Below are positions 1 through 7,693 of a DNA stretch of 11,403 bases, in pieces; the stretch's first letter is position 1; each line of letters starts with the position of its first letter. Under the pieces are notes generated by a model. That model was not told where the DNA came from. It worked only from the letters and a program-made list of their open reading frames with translations, and made no database searches. This DNA comes from Collinsella sp. AF02-46-1 (GTDB taxonomy: Bacteria; Actinomycetota; Coriobacteriia; Coriobacteriales; Coriobacteriaceae), in assembly GCA_934876235.1 (NCBI GenBank), contig CAKXKM010000040.1, positions 5,364 to 16,766 on the forward strand, written 5' to 3'. Made by a program: the position numbers and the translations under genes.

Positions 1-2
1 CC

Positions 3-2873
3 GATAAGAAGGCGAAGAAGGTTGCGTTGCAGCCCGAGGCCGTTGTGGTCAACACCACGGTCGGATCGATGCTGGAGCTGCCAGATGCCGTGTCCGTATA
101 TTTCTCGGATGGTTCAGCGCGGGATACTCGGGGCAGTTTAGGCGGCATCGAGATCGAAAAGTGGACCGACACCGACGGCATCGATCTCTCCAAGCCGCTC
201 GCCAAGAAGGGTACGTATAAACTCGTCGGCAAGCTCAAGGATGTCGACAACGTCAACGCCATCGTGTACGTCAACGTTTCCGAGGCGCCGCGAACCATCA
301 CCAAGCTCGAGGCCAAGTCGTTTAGCGTTGCCAGTGGTACGTCCAAGCAGAACCTGTATGCCCAGATGCCCAAGCAGGTTGTGGCGACCTATTCCGATGG
401 CTCGACCGATCTGCTCGACATTGACGTGTGGGATCTTTCAAACGTCACGGACAAGCTGCTCAACGGAACCGGCTCTGTGGAGATCACGGGCACGGTTAAG
501 CTCAACGGCGCCAAGGTGACCTGCAATGTGACCGTGGTGGATCAGAAGGCCCAGACGCCCGACTACGTCGAGCCGATCGATGTTATTGAGATTGCGGACA
601 ATGCCAAGGTCAGCGACCTTATGGATAAACTGCCGTCCAAGGTGACGGTTGTCATGAAGGACGGCAAGACCAAGAACGAGTCGCCCGTTAAGTGGTCTCA
701 GATCGACAGCCTGGGCCGTGCCGGCACTGAGTTCGAGGTCACGGGTCTAACGGACAATGGCATGACCGTAAAGGTTCATGTCAAGGTGACGGCGCATATC
801 GTGGGCTTTGATACCGTTGACGAGATTGAGGTCGAGCGCGATACCAAGGCGGATGAGGCTAAGGCCAAGCTGCCCACCACGGTCACGGCGATTTACTCTG
901 ACGGTTCCGATTCCGAAGCCGACGTAACGTGGGACACCAAGGGTCTCTCCGACAAGGACTTTGCCAAGGAAGGTAAAGTTACGGTTAAGGGCACTGTTGC
1001 CGGCACGGATCAGAAGGCGGAGTGCACCATCAAGGTCGTCAAGCCATTGCGCGAGATTCCTGATCACCTGGCCGGCACGGTTGACGCTGTGACGCTTGAC
1101 GACGGGGCGAAGCTCGATGCCGTTGTGGCCGCACTGTCCAAGACCGTGAAGGTTGCCATGAAGGACGGCTCCGAGGTCGATTCGAAGATCGACTGGATTG
1201 CTCCTAAGGAGGCTCTCACCATTAAGAATGACGGCGCGAGCGTTGTCATTACGGGTAAAACCGCGGTTGGCAGCTTTGAGGTCAAGGCTACGGTCAACCT
1301 GGTGCCGGTCGTCGAGAGCATCGCTGGCGTCAAGCTTTCGGTTGCCCGCAACACGGCTGCTGCTGACATCGTGCTGCCTGCCCAGGTGACCCTCAACATG
1401 TCCGACGGCTCGACGAAGACTGCCGCCGTTACGTGGGATAAGACCCCGCTTACGGCAGATGCCTTGGGCAAGCTGGGCGATGTTGCGCTTGAGGGCAAGG
1501 TAGAGGGCACTTCGGTTAAGGCCAAGTGCACGGTCACGGTCGTGAAGAGCAATGCCGAGATTCCGGCCTCTGTTGAGCCTCTCGCGGGGGTTAACGTTCC
1601 CGAGGGCTCGTCGGCCGATGCCATGCGAGATGCGCTCAAGGGCGTGAAGGCGACCGTGCTCATGAAGGACGGCAAGACGACGGCGGAGTCCGAGATCACA
1701 TGGACTGAGGTTCCTGCCGCGGCCGACACGTACGGTAACAGCGTCGTCGCCAAGGGCGTGACGGTGATCGGTAACCTGCCTGTCGAGGTCATTGTTACCT
1801 CCACGACGACGATCAACAAGGTTGCCGAGGTGCCGCAGATTACGGTTGAGCGCGATGCCAAGGCCGACACCGTGACGGGGCAGCTGCCCAAAAAGGTTGC
1901 CGTGACGTACTCCGATGGCCACACGGATGAGGCCACGGTCACGTGGAATACGGATGGCCTGGACAAGTATCTTGCCGCTGTCGGCGAGTACACGATTGAG
2001 GGCTCCGTTGAGGGCACGACGCTCAAGGCGACCTGCAAGCTGGTCGTCGAGACGCCGGCAAGCGAGATTCCCGTGAGGCCTGCGACGTTCGCTCCCGTTG
2101 AGGTGTTTGAGGCAAGCTCTGCCGCTGATGTGCTGAAGGCGCTGCCCAAGAAGGTCTCAGTGATGATGAAGGACGGCAGCCAGGAAGACTACGATGTCGA
2201 TTGGGAGAATGTCCCCGCACTGGATTGGGGTGCCGATGATGTGACCGTGGGCGGTAAGGTTCGCGGTACGGAACTGACGGTCAGCTGCATGGTACGCGTT
2301 AAGCCACGCCCGGCGGCCAAGGGCCTCGTTATCGTTGACCAAAACGGCAAGGCCACGACTGCCGATACCACGCTTAAGGTCGAGCGCGGCAAGGAAATTG
2401 ACCTTGCTGCCGCGGCGAGCAATGCGGCCGATGGCGCGCTGCTGCGTGGTACCGTTACGTGGACCTCGTCCGACCCGACGATCGCTACGGTCGAGGACGG
2501 TAAGGTCAAGGCCCTTAAGAACGGAACCGTCGTCATTACCGCGGCGATGCCCGTTGACGGTGACGCCGCGGCGATTGCGACGCTTGCCGAGGATGGCGCT
2601 GCGGAGACGCCGGCGTCTCAGCAGCTCACTGCTTCGGTGACTGTCGAGGTTGTTGAGCCTGTTGTTGTGCGGGAACCGACAGGCGGCAAGGATAACGGTG
2701 CCAAGCCCGATGCCAAGGATCCTTCGGGCAAGAAGAATGGCAAGAAGGCCGCTAAGGGAAGCCTAGCCGAGACGGGCGACAACGCTGCCGTGACCGTCGC
2801 GGCGCTTGGCGGAACTGGCTTGCTGGCGCTGATTGCCGCAGCGATTGAAAAGCTGCGTCATCGTACGGAGTAA
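3..2873 (+). CDS. Sortase-anchored multi-Ig-domain surface protein, 5'-truncated
   Basis: The reading frame is open to the left edge (first full codon at 3), so the start and any signal peptide lie outside; a TTG at 27 is probably not the start. About nine Big_4-like bacterial Ig domains follow one another. Each carries a (S/K)DG turn, with Asp codons at 108, 396, 660, 900, 1164, 1404, 1668, 1914 and 2172, then a V-x-W strand. From the second domain on, YSDG-type and MKDG-type domains alternate. A Big_2-like domain follows (about 2322-2660, with WTSSDPTIATVEDGKVKAL at 2460 onwards), then a Lys/Asp/Gly-rich wall-spanning linker. The C-terminus is a cell-wall sorting signal: LAETG at 2763-2777, a hydrophobic segment and the charged tail KLRHRTE. 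The family suggests an adhesin or stalk displayed on the cell wall, but no ligand-binding domain is visible here. A terminator follows 39 bp after the stop. Sure of the class, not of the function. Confidence 0.9.
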   Translation, partial: DKKAKKVALQPEAVVVNTTVGSMLELPDAVSVYFSDGSARDTRGSLGGIEIEKWTDTDGIDLSKPLAKKGTYKLVGKLKDVDNVNAIVYVNVSEAPRTITKLEAKSFSVASGTSKQNLYAQMPKQVVATYSDGSTDLLDIDVWDLSNVTDKLLNGTGSVEITGTVKLNGAKVTCNVTVVDQKAQTPDYVEPIDVIEIADNAKVSDLMDKLPSKVTVVMKDGKTKNESPVKWSQIDSLGRAGTEFEVTGLTDNGMTVKVHVKVTAHIVGFDTVDEIEVERDTKADEAKAKLPTTVTAIYSDGSDSEADVTWDTKGLSDKDFAKEGKVTVKGTVAGTDQKAECTIKVVKPLREIPDHLAGTVDAVTLDDGAKLDAVVAALSKTVKVAMKDGSEVDSKIDWIAPKEALTIKNDGASVVITGKTAVGSFEVKATVNLVPVVESIAGVKLSVARNTAAADIVLPAQVTLNMSDGSTKTAAVTWDKTPLTADALGKLGDVALEGKVEGTSVKAKCTVTVVKSNAEIPASVEPLAGVNVPEGSSADAMRDALKGVKATVLMKDGKTTAESEITWTEVPAAADTYGNSVVAKGVTVIGNLPVEVIVTSTTTINKVAEVPQITVERDAKADTVTGQLPKKVAVTYSDGHTDEATVTWNTDGLDKYLAAVGEYTIEGSVEGTTLKATCKLVVETPASEIPVRPATFAPVEVFEASSAADVLKALPKKVSVMMKDGSQEDYDVDWENVPALDWGADDVTVGGKVRGTELTVSCMVRVKPRPAAKGLVIVDQNGKATTADTTLKVERGKEIDLAAAASNAADGALLRGTVTWTSSDPTIATVEDGKVKALKNGTVVITAAMPVDGDAAAIATLAEDGAAETPASQQLTASVTVEVVEPVVVREPTGGKDNGAKPDAKDPSGKKNGKKAAKGSLAETGDNAAVTVAALGGTGLLALIAAAIEKLRHRTE

Positions 2874-2911
2874 GGCTGCGAGCTTAGAGCTATGGGGGTC
2901 TAAGACACAAG

Positions 2912-2950
2912 AAGGCCTCCCGGTTCTCGTCGGGGAATCGGGAGGCCTTT
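2912..2950 (+). terminator. Intrinsic terminator of the surface-protein gene
   Basis: An 11 bp perfect stem (AAGGCCTCCCG at 2912-2922 with 2939-2949) continues inwards with GU and AU pairs to a GTCG tetraloop at 2929-2932. The T tract is broken (TTTCGTTT). It sits 39 bp past the TAA at 2871-2873, in the right orientation for that gene. Confidence 0.8.
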
Positions 2951-2964
2951 CGTTTGACTGTAGG

Positions 2965-2983
2965 GCAGCTAATTTGGGACGGG
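2965..2983 (+). repeat. GGGACGGG repeat, copy 1 of an inverted pair
   Basis: GCAGCTAATTTGGGACGGG matches the minus strand of 4414-4432 at 18 of 19 positions. The two copies face each other across the M24 gene. Both are followed by a T-rich stretch. This copy runs on into a small palindrome, GAGCAG-A-CTGCTC (2995-3007). It looks like a dispersed intergenic repeat, but other genomic copies cannot be seen here. Confidence 0.6.
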
Positions 2984-3018
2984 ACTTTTGCCTTGAGCAG
3001 ACTGCTCGCCACGAAATG

Positions 3019-3156
3019 GGCCTATCTACTACGTTTGACCGGTAACCCTCGACCATACCGAGAATTGCGAAATCAAAACCGCAGGTAGATGGCTTGCTGG
3101 TTTTTAAAAAAGACCCGCATGGTCGACCTATGCGGGTTAAACGTAGTAGATAGGCC
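3019..3156. repeat. 18 bp perfect inverted repeat enclosing a terminator
   Basis: GGCCTATCTACTACGTTT at 3019-3036 is the exact reverse complement of 3139-3156. The arms enclose 102 bp. Allowing one G-U pair, pairing extends inwards to 3037-3040 with 3135-3138, which overlaps the right arm of the terminator hairpin at 3113-3137, so in RNA the two structures would compete. The element lies between two convergent genes. It may be a MITE-like repeat or a compound terminator. Confidence 0.7.
3106..3137 (-). terminator. Intrinsic terminator of the M24 peptidase gene
   Basis: On the minus strand, ACCCGCAT (3137-3130) pairs perfectly with ATGCGGGT (3120-3113) around a 9 nt loop. C and six T (3112-3106) follow. 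It lies about 80 bp past the stop of the leftward M24 gene and faces that way. Confidence 0.8.
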
Positions 3157-3181
3157 GTTTTTGTGGCGCGGTGTTGGTGGG

Positions 3182-3212
3182 ATGTGTCAAAGGGACTGTC
3201 CCTTTGACACAT
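3182..3212. repeat. 31 bp perfect palindrome next to the M24 stop codon
   Basis: Two 15 bp arms (3182-3196, ending CAAAGGGAC, and 3198-3212, starting GTCCCTTTG) surround a single T at 3197. It begins 3 bp past the stop codon of the M24 gene. No T tract follows on either strand, so it is not a normal intrinsic terminator. It could slow exonucleases at the mRNA 3' end, bind a dimeric protein, or be a REP-like repeat. Confidence 0.75.
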
Positions 3213-3215
3213 TGG

Positions 3216-4304
3216 CTAGTCTAGGCGAACCGGATCGTGGAGGTAGGCGTTGAGAATCTCGACGCCGGACTCGGTAACTAGGGCCAGGTCCTCGATGCGG
3301 ACGCCGGTGCGCCCGGGGAGGTAGATGCCCGGCTCGATTGAGAACGTCATGCCTGGCTCTACGACCTGCTCGTTGACCAGCGAGACGTCGCCCGGCTCGT
3401 GGTCCTGCAGGCCAATCGAGTGACCCAGGCGATGCGTAAAGTATTTGCCGTAGCCCGCGTCCTCAATCACGTCGCGCGCGGCACGGTCCAGGTCGCACAT
3501 GCGCACGCCCGGTGCGATGAGAGCCTCGGCGGCCTCGTTGGCGCGGCGCACGATATCGTAGATGCGCGCCGTCTCTTCGTCTGGCTCGCCCCAAAAGAAC
3601 GTGCGCGTCATGTCCGAGCAATAGTTGCGATGCCGCCCGCCGATGTCGAACAGCACCACGTCGCCGCGCTTGAGTACGGTGTCGTCGGGCTCGTGGTGCG
3701 GGTCGCCGGCGTTGGCGCCAAAGCTCACGATGGGCGGAAAGCTAAAGCCCTCGCAGCCGTGCTTGCGGTACAGGCCGAGCATCTGGTCGGCGATTTCGCG
3801 TTCCGTCACGCCCTCGTGGACGAGTTTGATAGCATCGGCCATCACGGCGTCGTTAGCGGCCGAGGACACGCGCATAAGCTCCTGCTCGGTAGCGTCTTTG
3901 TAGGTGCGTGCGGCGGTGACGGCAAAGTCACCCAGGAAAAACTCGCTGGCGGCGTGGCGCTCCATGAGCGGCATCAAAAAGCCAGAACGCATGACAGTGT
4001 CGATGCCAAGCGGCTTGGTCGGATCGATCTCGCGAGCGATGGCATCGGTCACGATATCGGTATCGGTGTGGTAGGCAACGCGGGCATTGTCATACTCTGG
4101 CAGCTGGTGCAGGGCGTTGACTAGGATCACCGGCTCGGCACCGCGCGCGAGCAGCACGCCGCAAAAACGCTCGAACATATCGGCATAAAAGCCGGTTAGG
4201 TAATAGATCGACCACGGGTCATTCACGAGCAGCTGCGCACCGGGGTGCTGAGCCTCGAGCGCATCGAGCACGCGCGCCACACGCTGGTCATCGACATGTG
4301 CCAT
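3216..4304 (-). CDS. M24 family Xaa-Pro peptidase (prolidase/aminopeptidase P-like)
   Basis: This 362-residue cytoplasmic metallopeptidase would cleave Xaa-Pro bonds at the N-terminus of peptides or in dipeptides. Residues 1 to about 130 form a creatinase/prolidase-type N-terminal domain, and the pita-bread catalytic domain follows. All five metal ligands are present: D220 (FDIGG) and D231 (CSDMTRTF), H295 (RLGHSIGL), E324 (SIEPG) and E338 (RIED). The ATG at 4304 is chosen because AAAGGA lies 6 nt upstream; an in-frame ATG 13 codons earlier (4343) has no such site. The gene stands alone, between its terminator (3106-3137) and the end of the redox operon upstream (4433), from which a weak hairpin separates it. 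Length fits PepQ/PapA-type enzymes; whether it prefers dipeptides or longer peptides cannot be told. Confidence 0.93.
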   Translation of the reverse strand: MAHVDDQRVARVLDALEAQHPGAQLLVNDPWSIYYLTGFYADMFERFCGVLLARGAEPVILVNALHQLPEYDNARVAYHTDTDIVTDAIAREIDPTKPLGIDTVMRSGFLMPLMERHAASEFFLGDFAVTAARTYKDATEQELMRVSSAANDAVMADAIKLVHEGVTEREIADQMLGLYRKHGCEGFSFPPIVSFGANAGDPHHEPDDTVLKRGDVVLFDIGGRHRNYCSDMTRTFFWGEPDEETARIYDIVRRANEAAEALIAPGVRMCDLDRAARDVIEDAGYGKYFTHRLGHSIGLQDHEPGDVSLVNEQVVEPGMTFSIEPGIYLPGRTGVRIEDLALVTESGVEILNAYLHDPVRLD

Positions 4305-4345
4305 GAAACATCCTTTCGCTAGTGTGCCACTATGGTATCCCAAGC

Positions 4346-4376
4346 CCGGCAGTTAGGGACGTTCCTTTTATGCCGG
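4346..4376. repeat. Short nested palindrome (CCGGCA ... TGCCGG)
   Basis: CCGGCA (4346-4351) pairs with TGCCGG (4371-4376), with an inner near-palindrome AGGGAC/GTTCCT (4355-4366) that has one mismatch. A further GGGGACACTCCTT follows at 4382. This is the same GGGAC/GTCCC theme as the repeats at 2965 and 3182. It lies in the upstream region of the M24 gene. Function unknown. Confidence 0.5.
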
Positions 4377-4394
4377 CACCTGGGGACACTCCTT

Positions 4395-4434
4395 GCAAAA
4401 GCAGCTAAAAGAGCCCGTCCCAAATTTGCTGCTT
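4395..4434 (-). terminator. Weak terminator-like hairpin of the redox operon; repeat copy 2
   Basis: On the minus strand AAGCAGC (4434-4428) pairs with GCTGCTT (4405-4399), helped by three A-T pairs across a bulge. Only TTTT (4400-4397) follows before GC. The stem overlaps the TAA stop (4435-4433) of the DUF1667 gene. Its loop carries the GGGACGGG repeat also found at 2965-2983. Probably a leaky terminator. Confidence 0.45.
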
Positions 4435-4831
4435 AGGCTGGGCTGATGTCCATGCTGGCGATGAGGTTAATGCCCGTGTTGAGGAGGTTCTCCAGCACGA
4501 TGTCGCCCATGCGGATGGGGGCGTTGACGACTAGGCCTCGGATGAGGGCCATGGCTTGGGCGTGGAGTTCTAGCGGGATGGCTTCGGCCGTGCGGACGGG
4601 GAGTAGGGCTTCGTCGCCGCCGGAGACGGCCACGGTCGTTGTGAGCACGCGCATGGGGCAGGTGAGCTCCTGATGTGCGAACGTATCGCCGCGCGGGCAG
4701 TTGTTACCGGTTACGGAGCGCACTTCCACCACGGTGCCATTGGCGTCGTGCTCCACCTCTACGGTCAGGAGGCACTCGGATGGGCAGGTGGTGCAGTTGA
4801 ACTGCAGCGTCTCGGTCACATTCGTACTCAT
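4433..4831 (-). CDS. DUF1667 cysteine-motif protein, third gene of the redox operon
   Basis: This 132-residue protein matches DUF1667 (COG3862-type). It has an N-terminal C13-x2-C16-x3-C20 cluster, then GNNC45PRG, then the P-x-R-x-LTTTV signature (P59, R61). Four conserved cysteines suggest a metal or Fe-S site, but none has been shown here. Family members almost always sit beside a GlpA/LhgO-like dehydrogenase and an FAD/NAD oxidoreductase, as here, and are taken to be a small subunit of that complex. The ATG at 4831 is 3 nt after the TAG of the upstream gene, with GGAGG inside that gene's end, so translation is probably coupled. The biochemical role is unknown. Confidence 0.88.
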   Translation of the reverse strand: MSTNVTETLQFNCTTCPSECLLTVEVEHDANGTVVEVRSVTGNNCPRGDTFAHQELTCPMRVLTTTVAVSGGDEALLPVRTAEAIPLELHAQAMALIRGLVVNAPIRMGDIVLENLLNTGINLIASMDISPA

Positions 4832-4834
4832 GAG

Positions 4835-6193
4835 CTATGCCTCCTCAACGGGATCGACGGACAGGACGATTTCGCTGGCACCCAGGTCGAGTGCGCGTTG
4901 AATCATCTTAGCCGGCAGCGGGAAGCTTTCCATGACGCTCGGTTTAAACGCGCGGACTTTGCCCGCAAACACTTCTTCGCCGTTGGCCAAGATGCGTACT
5001 CGAGCGGTATCGACCGGCCGGCATACGCGGAAGTTGAGCTTGGTGAGCGCCGCAGCCGTAATGCGTCCCGGCAGCGCGTAGCCCGCAATGCCGGCAGGGG
5101 AGACCGTGAGCTCGCAGCTCGTGTCCGCGACCGCGTTCGTTTCGGCTCCGCCACCCAGCGCGTACGCCGCCGCGGCTGCACCGGCGCGCTCGGACTCGGT
5201 CGTCACGTTGTCGGCCAGGTCGTGCACGTGCAGCACGTTGCCACAGGCAAAGATACCCGGCACGCCCGTCTGCAGACTCTGGTCCACTACGGCGCCGCGC
5301 GTGCGCGGGTCAAGCTCCACGCCTGCGGCAACCGAAAGCTCGTTCTCGGGAATCAATCCCACCGAAAGCAGCAACGTGTCGCACGGAACAATGCGCTCGG
5401 TACCCGGAATGGGCGCCAGGTGCTCGTCGACCTGACTCACCTCGACGGCCTCCACACGGTCGTGCCCAATCACGCGCGTGACCGTGGTCGACAGATACAG
5501 CGGAATACCAAAATCGTCCAGGCAGTTCTTCACATTGCGGCGCAGGCCGTTGGCGTACGGCATGAGCTCGTATACGCCCTCGACCGAAATCCCCTCGAGC
5601 GTGCAGCGGCGCGCCATGATAAGCCCGATGTCACCCGACCCCAAAATGACGGCGCGCGAGCCGGGTTTGAGATTTTCGATATTGATGTATCGCTGCGCCA
5701 GGCCGGCCGTAAACACGCCGGCGGGACGACTGCCGGGGATCTTGATCTCGCTGCGCGTGCGCTCGCGACATCCCATGGCAAGAACGACGGCGTGCCCGGT
5801 GAGCTGCAGCATGCCGGCGCGGCTCATGAGCGTGACGGTATGGACCGCGGTGTCTTCCGCAGGCTCGCCTGAATCAATCCCAATCACCATGCTGTTCAGG
5901 AACAGCGCAATGTCGGTTGCGTGCACCTGGTCGATAAAGCGCTGCGCGTACTCGGGACCGGTGAGCTCCTGCTTAAAGTGTGAAAGGCCAAAGCCGGGGT
6001 GGATGCACTGGCGGAGGATGCCGCCCAGGTGCTGCTCGCGCTCCACGATGGCCACGCGTGCGCTTGCCTTATGCGCGGCCAGCGCGGCCGCCATACCGGC
6101 AGGTCCGCCGCCGATAACGACCACGTCAAAGACTTGCGTTTGTACGTCTTCCACGACGCCGCAATCAATCGCGCTCGATCCGAATTCCGCCAT
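4835..6193 (-). CDS. FAD/NAD(P)-dependent oxidoreductase, second gene of the redox operon
   Basis: This 452-residue flavoprotein belongs to the pyridine nucleotide-disulfide oxidoreductase superfamily. The N-terminal FAD site is VVVIGGGPAGMAAALAA (24-40) with E51 at the strand end. The NAD(P) Rossmann motif is ILGSGDIG (183-190), and the second FAD motif is GIFACGN (313-319). C63 lies in RQCIHPGFG where related enzymes have cysteine, but there is no CxxxxC redox disulfide. The family role in this operon type is to move electrons between the dehydrogenase and NAD(P) or another carrier. The ATG is 1 nt after the stop of the upstream gene, with GGGGG inside that gene; an in-frame GTG at residue 14 is a weaker alternative. 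Physiological acceptor not known. Confidence 0.9.
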   Translation of the reverse strand: MAEFGSSAIDCGVVEDVQTQVFDVVVIGGGPAGMAAALAAHKASARVAIVEREQHLGGILRQCIHPGFGLSHFKQELTGPEYAQRFIDQVHATDIALFLNSMVIGIDSGEPAEDTAVHTVTLMSRAGMLQLTGHAVVLAMGCRERTRSEIKIPGSRPAGVFTAGLAQRYINIENLKPGSRAVILGSGDIGLIMARRCTLEGISVEGVYELMPYANGLRRNVKNCLDDFGIPLYLSTTVTRVIGHDRVEAVEVSQVDEHLAPIPGTERIVPCDTLLLSVGLIPENELSVAAGVELDPRTRGAVVDQSLQTGVPGIFACGNVLHVHDLADNVTTESERAGAAAAAYALGGGAETNAVADTSCELTVSPAGIAGYALPGRITAAALTKLNFRVCRPVDTARVRILANGEEVFAGKVRAFKPSVMESFPLPAKMIQRALDLGASEIVLSVDPVEEA

Positions 6194-6194
6194 C

Positions 6195-7676
6195 CTAGCG
6201 CACCCCCTTCAGCGGTCCCTCGACCAACCAAGATCCGGCATCTTCCAACAGCACTTCGCTGGGGTCGCAGCCCAGCTCGCGCGCCAGGATCGCCACCACA
6301 CGGCTCTGGCAGAAGCCGCTTTGGCACCGACCCATGCCGGCACGGCAGCGGCGCTTGACTCCCTCGACCGAAACCGCGCCCGGCTGGCGTCGAATCGCGG
6401 CCACAATCTCGGCTTCGGGCACCGTCTCGCAGCGGCAGACAATCTGCCCCCACGCGGGGTCGGACTCGATCAGCTCTTCCTTGCGCGCAAGCGGCGCGCG
6501 GTCAAAGTCGTCCGGCGCGTGGCGAATCGGATCCCAGTCGTCCCGTTCGTGCAGCTCCACGCCCGCCTCACGCATCACAATTTCCATGCGCTCGGCAATG
6601 GCCGGCGCGCTCGCCACGCCTGGCGACTGAATGCCTGCCGCCTGGAATAGCCCTGGCACCACGGCTGACTGCCCAATAAAGAAGTCGTTCGTACCCTGAA
6701 TGACCGGACGCCCGCCGGCAAATGCGCGCACCACGCGGCGCGTATCCAGATCGGGCACCAGCTTGCGCGCGCCGGTCAGCAGCGCGTTGACATCGGTCGC
6801 GTAGGTTTGTGTATCGCCCGGCTCGCGCACGGCAGCCGTGGCGGTGATCACGGTGTTGCCGTGTACGGTACCCGTGACGATAACTCCCTTGGACACTGGC
6901 GTGGGAACGGGGTAGAGCGGCATGAGCGCACGCGGCTCCTTGTCCAGCACCACGATGTTGCCCTGGCGCCAGACCATCTGGAACTCCTTGGCCCCCGCCA
7001 TATGCGAGATATCCGCGGCGCCGTTGCCCGCGGCGTTGATCAGGTAGCGGCAGCGCACGTTGCCAGCGGGGGTCGCCAGCGTAAAGCGTGCGCGGCCCTC
7101 GCCGGCAGCAGTGCCGGCCCCGCCGCCTGAGCCAACAACCTCAATCGCCTCTACCGGCGCGGACCGCATAAACGTTACGCCATTGGCGACGGCGTTCTCG
7201 AGCGCGGCGATGGCCACTTCAAACGGATCGACAAAGCCCGTCGAGGGGCACCACAGCGCACACGTCGCCTTGGCGCTTGCACGCGGCTCCAGCTCGTGAA
7301 TGCGCTCGGGGCCTATAATTGACAGCTCGGGCACGCCGTTGGCAAGCCCATTGGCTCGCAACTGCTCCAGCTGTTCGCGGTCCTGGTCGCTAAAGCCCAG
7401 CACCATCGAACCGGTGCGGCAAAACAAAAAGCCCAGCTCCTGGGCCCACGTGCCATACAGCTCACAGCCGCGGGCGTTGACCTGCGCCTTTACGGTGCCC
7501 GGCGCCGGATCGTAGCCGGCGTGCACCAGGCCGCCGTTGGCCTTCGACGCGCCCAGCGCGATGTCGTTGGCCGCCTCGACCACGCAAATGGACAGGTCAT
7601 AGCGCGCGAGCTGCCGCGCGATGGCGCACCCGGTGATGCCCGCGCCCACAATCGCGATATCAAACGTTTCCGTCAC
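6195..7676 (-). CDS. GlpA/LhgO-like FAD dehydrogenase with C-terminal [2Fe-2S] domain
   Basis: The 493-residue protein has a DAO-fold FAD domain: VGAGITG (10-16, the GxGxxG loop), then the GASKANGGLVHAGYD segment typical of clostridial-type glycerol-3-phosphate dehydrogenases of COG0579, and LINAAG near residue 230. The C-terminus is a BFD-like [2Fe-2S] domain with cysteines C414 and C416 (CRC), then C444, C451 and C456 (RCRAGMGRCQSGFC). It probably oxidises glycerol-3-phosphate to dihydroxyacetone phosphate; a 2-hydroxyglutarate-type substrate is the main alternative. It is first in a three-gene leftward operon. The start is GTG (7676-7674), with GGAGG 4 nt upstream, which is close but clear. 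No glpK or glpF is in view to settle the substrate. Confidence 0.87.
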   Translation of the reverse strand: MTETFDIAIVGAGITGCAIARQLARYDLSICVVEAANDIALGASKANGGLVHAGYDPAPGTVKAQVNARGCELYGTWAQELGFLFCRTGSMVLGFSDQDREQLEQLRANGLANGVPELSIIGPERIHELEPRASAKATCALWCPSTGFVDPFEVAIAALENAVANGVTFMRSAPVEAIEVVGSGGGAGTAAGEGRARFTLATPAGNVRCRYLINAAGNGAADISHMAGAKEFQMVWRQGNIVVLDKEPRALMPLYPVPTPVSKGVIVTGTVHGNTVITATAAVREPGDTQTYATDVNALLTGARKLVPDLDTRRVVRAFAGGRPVIQGTNDFFIGQSAVVPGLFQAAGIQSPGVASAPAIAERMEIVMREAGVELHERDDWDPIRHAPDDFDRAPLARKEELIESDPAWGQIVCRCETVPEAEIVAAIRRQPGAVSVEGVKRRCRAGMGRCQSGFCQSRVVAILARELGCDPSEVLLEDAGSWLVEGPLKGVR

Positions 7677-7693
7677 AGTGCCTCCCAGATGAG

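Noticed and set aside
747..2149. Long minus-strand frames (391 and 361 codons) within the surface-protein gene
   Set aside because: They run antisense to clear Ig-domain repeats, have no recognisable domain or ribosome binding site, and inherit their length from the biased codon use of the real gene.
4305..4343. Upstream ATG at 4343 for the M24 peptidase
   Set aside because: The extra 13 residues have no ribosome binding site and pass through a dyad in the leader, whereas the ATG at 4304 has AAAGGA at the correct distance.
4673..6650. Long plus-strand frames (399 and 390 codons) over the redox operon
   Set aside because: Antisense to three genes with complete FAD, NAD and Fe-S motifs; no convincing start or homology.
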